64,000 bases of DNA from CAWBLP01 sp963789495 (GCA_963789495.1 CAWBLP010000003.1:85766-149765); one strand, 5' to 3'. Shown: positions 47,006-55,862, counted from the stretch's first letter. Translations and numbers: made by a program. The notes: generated from the sequence alone by a model not told the origin.

Positions 47006-47042
47006 CGAACCCACCTTGTGGTGGGTTCGGGGCAAAGCCCCG
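47006..47042 (+). terminator. Strong double hairpin between convergent genes
   Basis: A perfect 10-bp stem (cgaacccacc/ggtgggttcg, loop ttgt, 47006-47029) overlaps a second palindrome cggggcaaagccccg (47028-47042) of the dispersed family. The position, 23 bases after the quinone oxidoreductase stop, suggests termination. No T-run is present. Confidence 0.5.
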
Positions 47043-47152
47043 ACCCTGTCACGGAGGGCGCACGCCCGGTATCCACCGGCCTTGTCGCGCACAGGTGAGG
47101 GCAGCCGGACACCGCTTTGGCGATGTCAGCGGACTGGGCGGGCAAGGCAGCG

Positions 47153-48473
47153 TCACTTGAGGCCGGCGCGCCGAAGACCCTCAATGTAGATTTCCTGGTC
47201 GCATGCGCGCGCCATGGGTGAGCGGGTCATGGCGCTGTGCAGGGAGAACTCGGGCTCCAACATGAGCAGACGAGTCCGCGCTTCCGCTGCCTCCTGGTGC
47301 CGGCCGAGGTAGCCAAGGGCGGCGAGGTGGCCTTTGTAGGACGAGGAGAAATCCGGGTTCAGTTCGATCGCACGACGCCCGATCTCAGCGGCCGCGTCGA
47401 AATTTCCGCTGAGGAGATTTGGCATGGTCTGCGCCATATCGAAGAAGAACCCATGAGGATCGTGCGGTGACAGCCGCTGCGCGATGGCGATGCGGCGAGC
47501 GGCCTCATGCTGGTTGCCAAGATAGCAGTGGGCCAGGCCCGAGAAGCACCAGGCCAACGCCAGATTGGGATTAAGTGACAGCGCGCGATCGTGCAGGATG
47601 CGTCCCTGATGTGGGCGCTTGCTTAAAAAGCTTTGGACGTGGCCGGCGAGCGTCATGGCTCGGCCATCGGCAGGATCCAATATGACGGCTCGTTCGGCTA
47701 GTTCCGCAGCGCAAAGTGCGTTTTCGGTCGGCGTCTCGGTCCAACCCTGCCCCACTTGAAACAAATGCCAGTACGCCAACCAGGCGTGTGTCGAGGCATT
47801 GCTCGGATCCAACGCCAGCGATCGTTCGAGAATGCCGCGGGCGGCCTGAAAACCTGTGCGCTCGAAGCGATAGATTGCGGGAATGGCTTGCAGCAACAGA
47901 TTCTGCGCGTTGGGGTCCCGATGCGGATTGCTCGATGCCCTGGCTCCCTCGCGGAGCAACAGCTCAGGGTCCAGCTGCGCAACGGCTTCGCTCGCGATCT
48001 CATCCTGCAGCCTGAGGATATCCCCGGCATCGCGGTCGAAACGACGCGTCCAGACGACCTCACCGGCCGCGTGCATATCGACCAGCCGGGCGATAACCCG
48101 CACGCGATGCGCGTTGGTTTGAACCGTGCCCTCCAAAAGAAAGTCGAGGTCGCGATGTTCGGCGACCGCGCTGCCGGCGGGACCATGGTCCATGCTGTGC
48201 AGCAGTGACGTGGTGGGTACGCAGGCGATCCAGCGAAATCGGGCCAGTCCGACGGTGATTTCCTCGGTCAGGCCGAGCGACAATCCAAGATCGCCGCCTG
48301 GCTCGAGGCAGCGAATTGGGGCGATGCCCAGTCGCAGACTGCCGCGCCGGAAGGCAGGAGATCGCTTATTGGGCGATACTGCGAAGTCGAATCTGGGTGG
48401 CGGTTTGGCTGTGGTTCCTCTGATTTGCGCGATGAGCTGTTCGGTCTCGACCGATGGCGTGACATTGGCAGTC
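47153..48473 (-). pseudogene. 3' part of a split SARP/BTAD-TPR regulator
   Basis: This is the C-terminal part of a regulator whose N-terminal part lies at 52391-53121. From the break it reads TANVTPSVETEQLIAQIRG (end of the BTAD domain), then an adenylate-cyclase-associated TolB-like segment (LGIAPIRCLEPGG, LGLTEEITVGLARFRWIACV, DFLLEGTVQTNAHRVRVIAR, GEVVWTRRFDRDAGDILRLQ). TPR repeats follow (LAWCFSGLAHCYLGNQHEAA, DAAAEIGRRAIELNPDFSSS). The two parts fit perfectly if the 48474-52390 element and one GTC are removed. Translation upstream of the break now runs into IS3 sequence, so the fragment is not expected to function. Confidence 0.85.
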
Positions 48474-48504
48474 TGAGCTGCTGCCGGTTTGGTGGACACG
48501 CTGT

Positions 48505-48585
48505 TTAGCTCGCGGCGGCGATCCGTTCGAACTCCATAGGGCTGAGATAGCCGATGGTCGAGTGGCGTCGTTGTGGGTTGTAGAA
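48505..48585 (-). pseudogene. Detached C-terminal end of IS3 orfB (copy 1)
   Basis: This stretch encodes the last residues of the IS3 transposase (NPQRRHSTIGYLSPMEFERI, then AAAS and TAA), separated from the rest of orfB by the nested element. In copy 2 the same residues follow ELFY without interruption. Confidence 0.88.
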
Positions 48586-48626
48586 CCCCACGCCACAAGA
48601 CCCACAGTAGCGCAGCCGTTGACGAG

Positions 48627-49154
48627 ATGGCGATTGCCTATTCGTGGCATCCGTGGGCTGAGCGGACTATTCGCATTCATGAGGTGATCGAGCGGCCGAC
48701 TGGTGCGGTTGCGCGCTGCAGCCTCGTGGACGCTGCAGTTGTTCGTGTTCAGGACATCCCGGTCTGGATGTTGGACGCGGCTGCCTGCTGTCAGACTCGA
48801 CTGGCAGCGAAGCCAGTTGCGGCGCTGTCCGCCCTTGCCGCATTGCGGATCCTGCTTTTGGAAGCGATGCGGATCGCGGCAACAGAGGTGCCGTCAGATG
48901 CAGGGATAGCATCTCCCGATTCCTATCGTGGAGATCGTCATGCAACACCGTCGTCGCCGGCCCCGACTGCGGCTCCATCAACTCGATCTTTGGTTGGTGA
49001 GGCCGCCAGCGGAATTGGGCGGAGCACCGAGATGGAGCGCGTTGCCGGATCAGACGCAGCGGACGTTGGCCGGCTTGCTGACCGGCTTGCTGATGGCGCA
49101 CCCCGGCGTCGCAGACCAGGAGCCGGGCGAGCCCTCGGAGGGCGGCAGCGATGA
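48627..49154 (+). CDS. Accessory gene of the serine-recombinase element, unknown function
   Basis: Begins [20 protein letters not shown] and continues [20 protein letters not shown] and [20 protein letters not shown]. The WHPW and ARC parts resemble a small conserved protein I recall from recombinase-carrying elements (a DUF5372-like protein), but I cannot confirm it. The frame stays open to 49154, overlapping the next small gene by over 200 bases, so the true end may be near 48940 if a base is wrong. It is probably cotranscribed with the recombinase. Confidence 0.5.
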   Translation: MAIAYSWHPWAERTIRIHEVIERPTGAVARCSLVDAAVVRVQDIPVWMLDAAACCQTRLAAKPVAALSALAALRILLLEAMRIAATEVPSDAGIASPDSYRGDRHATPSSPAPTAAPSTRSLVGEAASGIGRSTEMERVAGSDAADVGRLADRLADGAPRRRRPGAGRALGGRQR

Positions 49155-49161
49155 GCGCTGA
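48940..49161 (+). CDS. Small basic protein of the serine-recombinase element
   Basis: A 73-residue frame starting [20 protein letters not shown] after a gtggagatc ribosome-like site, with [20 protein letters not shown] near its middle. Its stop (49159-49161) overlaps the recombinase ATG at 49151, suggesting translational coupling. The function is unknown; a small protein directly before a recombinase may be a directionality or accessory factor, which is only inference. Confidence 0.5.
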   Translation: MQHRRRRPRLRLHQLDLWLVRPPAELGGAPRWSALPDQTQRTLAGLLTGLLMAHPGVADQEPGEPSEGGSDER

Positions 49162-51224
49162 CAAGATTGGCGCGCAGCACCGAGCGCGTAAGGCTGTGCT
49201 CTATGTCCGTCAGTCCTCTGCCCATCAGGTTCAGCACAACCGCGAGAGCCAGATACTGCAGTACGCCATGCGTGACCGCCTCGTGCAGCTTGGCTGGTCT
49301 GAGATCGAGGTCATTGATGAAGACCTTGGCTGCTCGGCAGCGGGCGGAACCACCCGCGCCGGCTTCGAACGCATGGTCGCCGAAGTTTGCCTCGGCAAGG
49401 TCGGTGCGGTGGCAGCTCGGGAAGTATCGCGCTTCGCGCGCAACAGCCGCGATTGGCAGCAGCTTGTCGAGATGTGCCGTGTCGTTGATACACTGCTGGT
49501 CGACCAGGAGGCCGTCTATGCGCCGCGACAGGGCAATGACCGGTTGCTCCTGGGGCTGAAGGGCAGCCTCAATGAGTACGAGCTGGACCTGCTGCGGCAG
49601 CGCTCGTTGTCCGCGCGCTATGAGAAGGCGCGGCGTGGTGAACTCGTGGTCGGGGCGCCGGTTGGCTTCCTTAAAGCAGGTGACCGCCTGGAGAAGGATC
49701 CCGACCGCCGTGTCCAGGCGGCGATCACACTCGCCATCGACAAAGTCGCCGAGCTTGGCAGTGTGCGGCAGGCACTTCTTTGGTTCCTCGAGCACAAGCT
49801 TGACTTGCCGACCAGGATCAATGGCGGGCCGATAGAATGGCGTCGCCCGCGGGTACTCGACACTGCACGAGTTCATCGCCAATCCTGCCTATGGGGGTGC
49901 ATACGCATACGGTAAGACGGGCGTCTCGGTGCAATATGACTGTGCTGGGGCCAGGGCGCGTGCCCGACGCAAGCCCCGCGCGGAATGGCTGGCGTTGCAG
50001 CCTGGTGCCCACCAAGGCTACGTCGATTGGGACCGCGCGGAGGCGATCCGGAAGATGGTGAGCGAGAATGTGCCGACCGCCGGAGCGCGCGGCGCGCCCA
50101 AGCACGGCTCAGCGCTGTTGTCGGGTCTGCTGCGATGCTGTCGTTGTGGTCGCAAGCTCACCGTGCAGTACACTGGGGCCAAGGGTCAGATCCCTCGTTA
50201 TGCATGCGTTCGCGGGAGACTTGATTACGGAGAGCCCAGTTGCATTGCATTCGGCGGGCTGCGTGTCGATGACGTCGTCGAGGCGGCGCTTCTCGGCGTC
50301 CTGCAGCCTGCCGCGGTGCAAGCTGCGCGAGCGGCCGAGGCACAGGCCACAGTACAGCGCGACGAGGCGCGGGAGGCCATGACCCGCGATCTCGAGGCGG
50401 CGCGGTACGCTGCTGATCGGGCCTTCCGACAATATGACGCAGCCGATCCTGAGAACCGCTTCGTCGCCGGGGAGTTGGAGGCACGCTGGAACCGCGCTCT
50501 GACTCGCGTGGCCGGGTTCGAGAAGCGTATTGCCGATCATGACGCCGCGGCACAGCCTCGGTCCGACCTCGCGTCGATCTCCTTCACCGCGCTGGCCGAG
50601 GACTTCCGGACTGTCTGGTCAGCACCGACGACGGATGCTCGGCTCAAGAAGCGGATTGTGCGCACGGTCATCCACGAAGCCATGGCCGACCTCGATGACG
50701 CCACGTCCGAGATCGTGCTGACCATTCACTGGGTAGGCGGGAACCATACCCAGCACCGGCTGCCACGCCGGCGGCGGGGACAGCGCAACAGCACGTCTGC
50801 CGATATCGTCAAGGCCGTGCGCACCCTGACGCTGATCGCCCGGGATGACGTCATCGCAGGGATCCTCAACCGCAACGGTCTTAAGACGGGCCACGGCAAT
50901 CGCTGGACCCGAGAACGCGTGACCGCATTACGATCCAACTATCAGATCCCGGTATACCGTGCGGCGGCAGACGGCGTTGAACTCTGGCTCAACCTTGGCG
51001 AGGCCGCTGCCATCGTCGGCGTTGCACCGCGCACCCTGCGACTGGCCGCGGAACGCGGCGAGATCGACGCTACGCATCCCCTGGAAGATGGCCCGTGGAT
51101 CTTCAGCCGTGCTGATCTCGACAGCACTGCCGCCCGCGACCTCGCCCTGCGGGCCAAGACCTACCCAAGACACCCCGCATTACCGCACGCTGCCCAACAA
51201 AATCTGTTCTCCTCAACAACATAG
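49151..51224 (+). CDS. Large serine recombinase, one frameshift
   Basis: A 690-residue site-specific recombinase after correction. The N-terminal resolvase domain starts [20 protein letters not shown] with the catalytic serine in [24 protein letters not shown] is the conserved arginine region. The recombinase domain follows ([20 protein letters not shown]), then a zinc ribbon with [14 protein letters not shown] and YACVRG, a coiled-coil stretch (about 50300-50550), and a C-terminal MerR-like helix-turn-helix ([20 protein letters not shown]). One extra base near 49853 (cgcgggtact) separates the halves. The corrected length is an exact 691 codons. Confidence 0.88.
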
Positions 51225-51256
51225 CGAGATGTGCGTTGTGACGAGCAATTGTAGAA

Positions 51257-52042
51257 AAGTTCGATGTAGTCGAACACGTCGGCACGGGCCTGGTTGCGGG
51301 TGCGGTAGACCGTGCCGGCGGTGCGTTCGGTTTTCAGTGAAGAGAAGAAACTCTCCATGGCAGCGTTGTCCCATACGTTGCCCGAGCGGCTCATGCTGCA
51401 GGCGACGCCATTGTCTGCCATGAGCTTTTGAAACTGCTCGCTGGTGTATTGGCTGCCCTGGTCGGAGTGGTGCAGCAGCGCATTCGGCTTGCCACGTCGC
51501 CAGATCGCTATCATCAGCGCGTCGGTCGCCAATTGGGCGGTCATCGTGGCTTGCATCGACCAGCCAACGACCCGGCGTGAAAATAGGTCGATGACCGCAG
51601 CCACGTAGAGCCATCCTTCGGCTGTCCAGATGTAGGTGAAATCGGCCACCCATTTCTGGTTTGGCGCGCTGGCCTCGAACTGACGATCCAGCACATTGGC
51701 CGCGATCGCCGCGTTGGACCGTTCGCCGTTATCCGCCGGAAGCCCTCGTCTGCGCGGCCGCGCCCGTAAAGCCTGTGTGCGCATCAACCGTTCAACGCGG
51801 TGCAACCCGCAGCAGGCGCCGTCGGCTAGCATGTCGTGCCACACCCGACGGGCGCCATAGGTTCGGTCGCTGCCAACGAAACTGGCCCGCACACGCGCCG
51901 TCAACGCCTCATCTGCGACAGCCCTGGGGCGGGGCGGGCGGGATAGCCAGGCGTGGAACCCGCTGCGTGAGACACCGAGCGCCTCACAGAGCCAACCCAC
52001 CGGCCAGACCCCTCGATGCTTTGCAACGAAGCCGAACTTCAT
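51257..52042 (-). CDS. IS3-family transposase orfB, truncated by the nested element (copy 1)
   Basis: DDE integrase-core protein beginning MKFGFVAKHRGVWPVGWLCE. HTH_21 (VADEALTARVRASFVGSDRT) and the rve core follow, with D in WVADFTYIWTAEGWLYVAAV, D in LHHSDQGSQYTS and E in NAAMESFFSSLKTE. After DYIELFYN the native sequence stops and the frame reads into the nested element until 51161, so the last 24 native residues are lost. It is probably inactive. It differs from copy 2 at only a few residues. Confidence 0.9.
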
Positions 52043-52329
52043 ATCGACTCCCTGGCAAAGTAGGCCGCGGCTTTTTTTAGGATGTCACGCTCCGCCTTCA
52101 GCTTGGCGACCTCACGACGCAGCTGCGTCAGCTCCTGCTGCTCGGGCTTGACCTGACCGTGCCCGGGAAAGGCTTGCTGGGGATCTACCTCTCCTTCCCG
52201 GACCCATCGCCGCAAGACGCTCTCCGCCACATCCAAGTCACGTGCCGCCTGAGCAATGCCCACGCCACGCTCCTTGATCAACTTCACCGCCTCGAGTTTG
52301 AACTCTCGGCTGAATACCCGGCGCTTCAT
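52039..52329 (-). CDS. IS3-family transposase orfA (copy 1)
   Basis: A 96-residue helix-turn-helix protein (MKRRVFSREFKLEAVKLIKE, AQAARDLDVAESVLRRWVRE) with a leucine-zipper end (LTQLRREVAKLKAERDILKK). It overlaps orfB by 4 bases (ATGA). An A-rich run (ctaaaaaaagcc on the coding strand) near its end is the usual site for a -1 slip that makes the fused OrfAB transposase. Confidence 0.92.
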   Translation of the reverse strand: MKRRVFSREFKLEAVKLIKERGVGIAQAARDLDVAESVLRRWVREGEVDPQQAFPGHGQVKPEQQELTQLRREVAKLKAERDILKKAAAYFARESI

Positions 52330-52390
52330 CCTGAACCTCCGATCGGGTGGAAAACCTTAACTCGGTGTCCACCAAACCGGCAGCAGCTCA

Positions 52391-53121
52391 GTCTCGGCTA
52401 ACGCCGCTCGGCACTTTTCGAAGGCCAGCACGGCTGCGCCGCGATCGCCGATTTCGGCGTAAGCCTCGATAACGGCACGCCACGCTGGTTCGTGGCTGCG
52501 GTCAATCGCCACAAGCTGCTCTGCGACCCGCAGGACGCCATTGCAGTCCGGCTGTTCCGCCAACATGCTCTCGGCGACGGTTCTGGCGATCTTCCGAAGC
52601 CGCTCCGTCTGGTGAAGCAGCCAGTGATCAAAACCCGGATCAAGGCCATGAAGATCGTCAAGCAGCCTGTGTTGAAAGGCATCGACCAGGTTGGCGCGGG
52701 CGACCATCGGGTCGTTGAATGCGCCCACATCCAGCCAAATCCGCTCAGTGTCGAGCGTGAGATGGTTCCGATCTGCCTGAAAGGTGGTCGATAGCGGCGC
52801 CAGCCGCTCATGGAGCTCGTGAACCGCTTGCCGCAGCGAGGCCCGGGCCTGTTCCTGCTCCCGTTGGCTCCACAGCAGCTTGGCGACGCTAGCCCGCAGC
52901 ACCGGACGCGGCGCCGCGAGTGCAAGAATGGCGAGGAGTGCCCGTGCCTTCCGCGTCCTTGGCAGGACCGACTGGCCGGCCGTATCTTCAGCCCTCATTC
53001 GCCCGAACAGGTGAATCCGCAGGAGAGGGGAGGAGATATTGGACTGCCTGAGCGATTCCAGAGCGGCCTGGTTACGAATTGCGGCGATAGGGAACGCCCT
53101 CCGGCGGATCTCGCAACACAA
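52391..53121 (-). pseudogene. 5' part of a split SARP/BTAD-type transcriptional activator
   Basis: The N-terminal part of the regulator interrupted by IS3 copy 1. A winged-helix (LLRIHLFGRMRAEDTAGQSV, RKARALLAILALAAPRPVLR, LLWSQREQEQARASLRQAVH) is followed by a BTAD domain of TPR-like helices (AFNDPMVARANLVDAFQHRL, VAEQLVAIDRSHEPAWRAVI, AVLAFEKCRAALAET). The break comes directly after ALAET, and translation then enters IS3 sequence (ELLPVWWTPS, stop). A truncated winged-helix/BTAD protein could still be made. The start is uncertain; TTG at 53121 is the furthest upstream option. Confidence 0.82.
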
Positions 53122-53122
53122 C

Positions 53123-53164
53123 CATGGCGCGTGAACGGGAGTGCATGGCGCGTGAACGGGAGTG
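53123..53164. repeat. Perfect 21-bp tandem direct repeat upstream of the SARP gene
   Basis: The unit catggcgcgtgaacgggagt plus one g occurs twice back to back (53123-53143 and 53144-53164) immediately upstream of the regulator coding region. SARP activators are known to bind direct repeats of heptamers spaced by about two helical turns, so this is a plausible self-binding site; cgtgaac occurs once per unit. It may instead be a chance tandem duplication. Confidence 0.6.
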
Positions 53165-53521
53165 TTCGATAACGCAATGGGCGTGAAATGGCAAGCTTCA
53201 ATCCAGCTATGCTATCTTTGCGTGTGATTCGGGCTGCTAATGTTCGCCTGTCAACAGGCGGAGTCCCCAGGGCCTGCACGTCCAGTCGCGGCGTCCGAAG
53301 GGCATCCGTGGCTTTGTTGCACGCAGCCGAACCAGGCGGTGGATGGATAGCCCGCGCCGACCATGCCGTGCTAGCGACTGCGCCGGGATCGATCCGAAAC
53401 CAGCAAATCGGTAGACTTGCAGACCTCACTCCGCCACCCAGACCACAACCGGGGACACCATGATCACCACCACCAGAATGCCAGGCTTGCCATCCCTGTG
53501 GCGGCGCGAGAGGACGTACTA
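53165..53521. other. Intergenic region upstream of the YeiH-type gene
   Basis: No gene recognised in this 357-bp stretch. It lies between divergent transcription units (the SARP gene and the exporter) and should contain their promoters. The codons directly before the exporter ATG remain open upstream to 53417 but show no family similarity. Confidence 0.4.
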
Positions 53522-54580
53522 ATGGCAACGCAGAAGGAAGCCGTCTTATCCGGACCATCGCTGGCCTCGCTGCCTGCGCCCGCGCGGCTGGCGGTTGGGC
53601 TGTGCCTTTGCGTTGCCATCGCGCTGGTGGCCAACTTCGCCGCTCGTTCGGCGCCGTTGGTGGGCGCCCCGATATTTGCCATCGTGTTGGGTGTTGTGCT
53701 CACCAACACCCTCCGAGGCCCCCTGCAGCTTTCGTCCTGGCGGATTGGCGACGTCAGTAAAATATGCCTGAAGGGCGGCATTGTCTTGCTGGGTGCCAGC
53801 TTGGACTTTGCCGATATTGTCCGAACCGGCTTCGACTCCCTGCCGCTTCTCGCCGTTACGATAGCCGTTGGCTTGATCTGTGCTTTGTGGCTCGGGCGTG
53901 GCCTGAACGTCGATTGGCGAATGCGTTGCCTGATCGGCATGGGCACGACCATCTGCGGGGCATCAGCCATCGCCGCGCTGGCGCCGGTGATCCGCGCCAA
54001 GGCCGAAGAAATTGCCTACGCGATTTCTGTGATTTTTTTCTTCAATATGTTGGCGGTGTTCATTTTCCCCATCATCGGCCATCTGCTCTCACTATCTGAC
54101 TTCGGCTTCGGGACTTGGGCCGGGACCGCGGTGAACGACACTTCGGCGGTGGTGGCCGCGGGATTTGCGTACAGCAACGCCGCTGGCACAACGGCGACCA
54201 TTGTCAAACTGACGCGGACAACGCTGATCATTCCGCTGGTGATTGGCTTCGGCCTTGCCATGCCGTGGTTGGATCGGACCTCACCGGCAGTCGAAGAAAC
54301 CTCCGTGCTGCGCCGCGCGTATCGCGCCATGCCGCTGTTTATCATTCTGTTCTTGCTCGCTTCGTTGCTCAACACCGTGGGGGCGTTCGGAGCTTACAGC
54401 GGGAATGTGCAGCTTCTGGGTCGCTGGGTTCTGGTCGTGGCGCTTGCCGCGGTCGGTCTCCAGGGGCACTGGAGGGCATTCGCAGGGACCGGAGCGCGTC
54501 CGCTTCTCCTTGGCCTTGCGACCTGGGCGGCGGTGGCTGTCTCCAGCCTGGCCATCCAGGAATGGACCGGCATGCTTTGA
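53522..54580 (+). CDS. YeiH/UPF0324-family putative sulfate exporter
   Basis: A 352-residue inner-membrane protein with about ten hydrophobic helices. The family signatures are ISKICLKGGIVLLGASLDF-like (VSKICLKGGIVLLGASLDFA), MGTTICGASAIAALAPVIRA and WAGTAVNDTSAVVAAGFAYS. Members are called putative sulfate exporters, but the transported compound is not well proven. The ATG at 53522 gives MATQKEAVLSGPSLASLPAP. It is the first plus-strand gene after the SARP regulator and precedes the small repeat-peptide gene by 214 bases. Confidence 0.9.
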   Translation: MATQKEAVLSGPSLASLPAPARLAVGLCLCVAIALVANFAARSAPLVGAPIFAIVLGVVLTNTLRGPLQLSSWRIGDVSKICLKGGIVLLGASLDFADIVRTGFDSLPLLAVTIAVGLICALWLGRGLNVDWRMRCLIGMGTTICGASAIAALAPVIRAKAEEIAYAISVIFFFNMLAVFIFPIIGHLLSLSDFGFGTWAGTAVNDTSAVVAAGFAYSNAAGTTATIVKLTRTTLIIPLVIGFGLAMPWLDRTSPAVEETSVLRRAYRAMPLFIILFLLASLLNTVGAFGAYSGNVQLLGRWVLVVALAAVGLQGHWRAFAGTGARPLLLGLATWAAVAVSSLAIQEWTGML

Positions 54581-54610
54581 GCATATTCCTTCGCATCTAG
54601 GAAATATATC

Positions 54611-54639
54611 TTGACTCTGTCCTAATTTCGGACTACATG
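54611..54639 (+). promoter_or_regulatory. Candidate promoter upstream of the repeat-peptide operon
   Basis: ttgact (54611-54616) and tacatg (54634-54639) are separated by 17 bases in an AT-rich island after the exporter stop. Just before it, atattcc and ggaaatat (54583-54606) form an inverted repeat that could be a regulator site or terminator. The -10 match is weak. Confidence 0.4.
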
Positions 54640-54794
54640 CATCGTCGCCGGCGGGGCAAAGTCTCCCCGGTGGCCCGCTCCGCCGAGGGCGGACAAGTCA
54701 GGCGAACGGGCAAGCGCGGGTTGCGCGTTGGCCGCATCGCTTGCGGGCCACCGGGGCAGTGTCGTTGGTCGGCAGCCACATGCGAGGGCAGATC

Positions 54795-54983
54795 ATGACC
54801 ACAAGCAAGCAAGACTGTCTCCCCGGCTCTGCGGCATCCTCTGGCACTGCCGTAACGGACTCTGGCCGGGTCGTTCTCGGAGGCGGGTACAGGCTGCCTC
54901 CGATGCCGCAGCGGCCAATTGCCGACAGCGGCAAGATCCGGTTGGGCGGCGGCTATCGTCTTCCTGCCGTCCGCCAGGGTTGA
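54795..54983 (+). CDS. 62-residue peptide with two DSG-x3-LGGGYRLP repeats, possible modified-peptide precursor
   Basis: The ATG at 54795 follows gagggcag at a suitable distance. A 21-residue leader-like part (MTTSKQDCLPGSAASSGTAV, then T) precedes two units, DSGRVVLGGGYRLPPMP (residues 22-38) and DSGKIRLGGGYRLPAVR (44-60), spaced by exactly 22 residues. The DNA of the two units uses different codons (ggaggcgggtacagg against ggcggcggctatcgt), so selection seems to act on the amino acids rather than on a recent duplication. Its partner gene starts 82 bases downstream. Repeated core-like units after a leader are typical of ribosomally made, modified peptides. I do not recognise the family, and the function is inference. 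Confidence 0.62.
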   Translation: MTTSKQDCLPGSAASSGTAVTDSGRVVLGGGYRLPPMPQRPIADSGKIRLGGGYRLPAVRQG

Positions 54984-55064
54984 CCTGCGTGTCCGCGGCG
55001 GCGATCTGTCCGTCGCGGACACGGCTTTTCGGATGGTTTCATCCAGCGGCAGGGGTGTTCTCCA

Positions 55065-55862
55065 ATGGCACCGTCCGATCAAAAGATCATTCAGTTCTAT
55101 AAACTTCTGCACGAAGCGCGCGTGCCGCAACGGGCTGACCGTTCGGCAGCCGGAACGCTTCCCACGCGGGCGTACCGCTATTGCGAGGCCGTGACGAGCG
55201 CCTCGGCGTTTGGTTGGTGGGTATTCCCTCCCATCGACCTGCATCTGATGTGGGACGGCTCTGACATTTTTTGGACCTGGGATCAGGCTGTCGATTGGCA
55301 GCCTCTGCTTCCGTCCGCGCAGTTGCCGGACTTCCCTGCGCGGTTCGATGACGCCGCTCCGCAGGAGATCAAGGGCTGCTCACCGCCCTTCCTGACGGCA
55401 CTACCCGAGCCTGGGACGTTACAAATCTGGACGGGTTTGCTGGCCCGCACCGCTCCGGGCTGGCACTTGCTGGTGCGCGCACCGGCCAATCTGGCTGGCC
55501 CGGGTGGCGTGGTCCTCTATGAGGGGATCGTCGAGACCGATCGATGGTTCGGGCCGCTGTTCGCAAACCTGCGCTTCACCCGGTCGCACAGTCCAATCCG
55601 GCTCCGAGCTGACTTCCCCTTGGTCCTGGCCCAGCCGGTGGCCGAAGTTGCCTACTCGGAGGCGGTGCTCTCGTCCATGTCGGTTATCGATGATCTGGCA
55701 GGCTTACGTGATACGGACTGGGCGGACTATCACCGGACGATCGTGGTTCCGAACCAGAATCCTGACCGTGCTTTCGGGGCTTATGCTGTCAACAGCCGAC
55801 AACGTCGGCGACAGATGTGCCCGCACTCGCAGGCGGCTCATGCTGAGATTGGAACCGTGTGA
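55065..55862 (+). CDS. DUF6065-like protein following the repeat-peptide gene
   Basis: A 265-residue protein starting MAPSDQKIIQFYKLLHEARV. Conserved-looking parts are GTLPTRAYRYCEAVTSASAF, GWWVFPPIDLHLMWDGSDIF, LQIWTGLLARTAPGWHLLVR, APANLAGPGGVVLYEGIVET and DRWFGPLFANLRFTRSHSPI. From memory these resemble the DUF6065 group; I could not check this. The fold and activity are unknown to me, no membrane segment or signal peptide is visible, and the density of Trp and aromatic residues is high. The adjacent repeat peptide suggests it modifies, binds or senses that peptide. The last 20 or so residues (RQRRRQMCPHSQAAHAEIGT) look less conserved. Confidence 0.6.
   Translation: MAPSDQKIIQFYKLLHEARVPQRADRSAAGTLPTRAYRYCEAVTSASAFGWWVFPPIDLHLMWDGSDIFWTWDQAVDWQPLLPSAQLPDFPARFDDAAPQEIKGCSPPFLTALPEPGTLQIWTGLLARTAPGWHLLVRAPANLAGPGGVVLYEGIVETDRWFGPLFANLRFTRSHSPIRLRADFPLVLAQPVAEVAYSEAVLSSMSVIDDLAGLRDTDWADYHRTIVVPNQNPDRAFGAYAVNSRQRRRQMCPHSQAAHAEIGTV

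Larger units (their letters stand above)
48586..51256 (+). mobile_element. Serine-recombinase element nested in an IS3 transposase gene
   Basis: Comparison with the uninterrupted IS3 copy 2 defines the insertion. Both junctions contain ttgtagaa (48578-48585 and 51249-51256), and removing 2671 bp restores the IS3 sequence. The element carries two small genes and a large serine recombinase, all on the plus strand. No terminal inverted repeats are obvious, as expected for recombinase-mediated insertion. The ttgtagaa direct repeat may be the crossover core or a target duplication. Confidence 0.85.
48474..52390 (-). mobile_element. IS3-family element (copy 1) enlarged by a nested recombinase element
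   Basis: The inverted ends tgagctgctgccggtttggt and its complement bound a 3917-bp insertion with GTC repeated on both sides (48471-48473, 52391-52393). The IS3 part totals 1246 bp, identical in length to copy 2 at 56282-57527. Transposase genes read on the minus strand. The remaining 2671 bp is a second element inserted near the end of orfB. The target is a regulator gene whose frame is restored exactly when the element is removed. Confidence 0.92.

Noticed and set aside
48571..48599. gtggg-ttgtagaac-cccac as terminal inverted repeats of the nested element
   Set aside because: One arm belongs to the IS3 host and the other to the inserted element, and the right junction lacks the matching arms, so it is more likely chance or an att-site feature.
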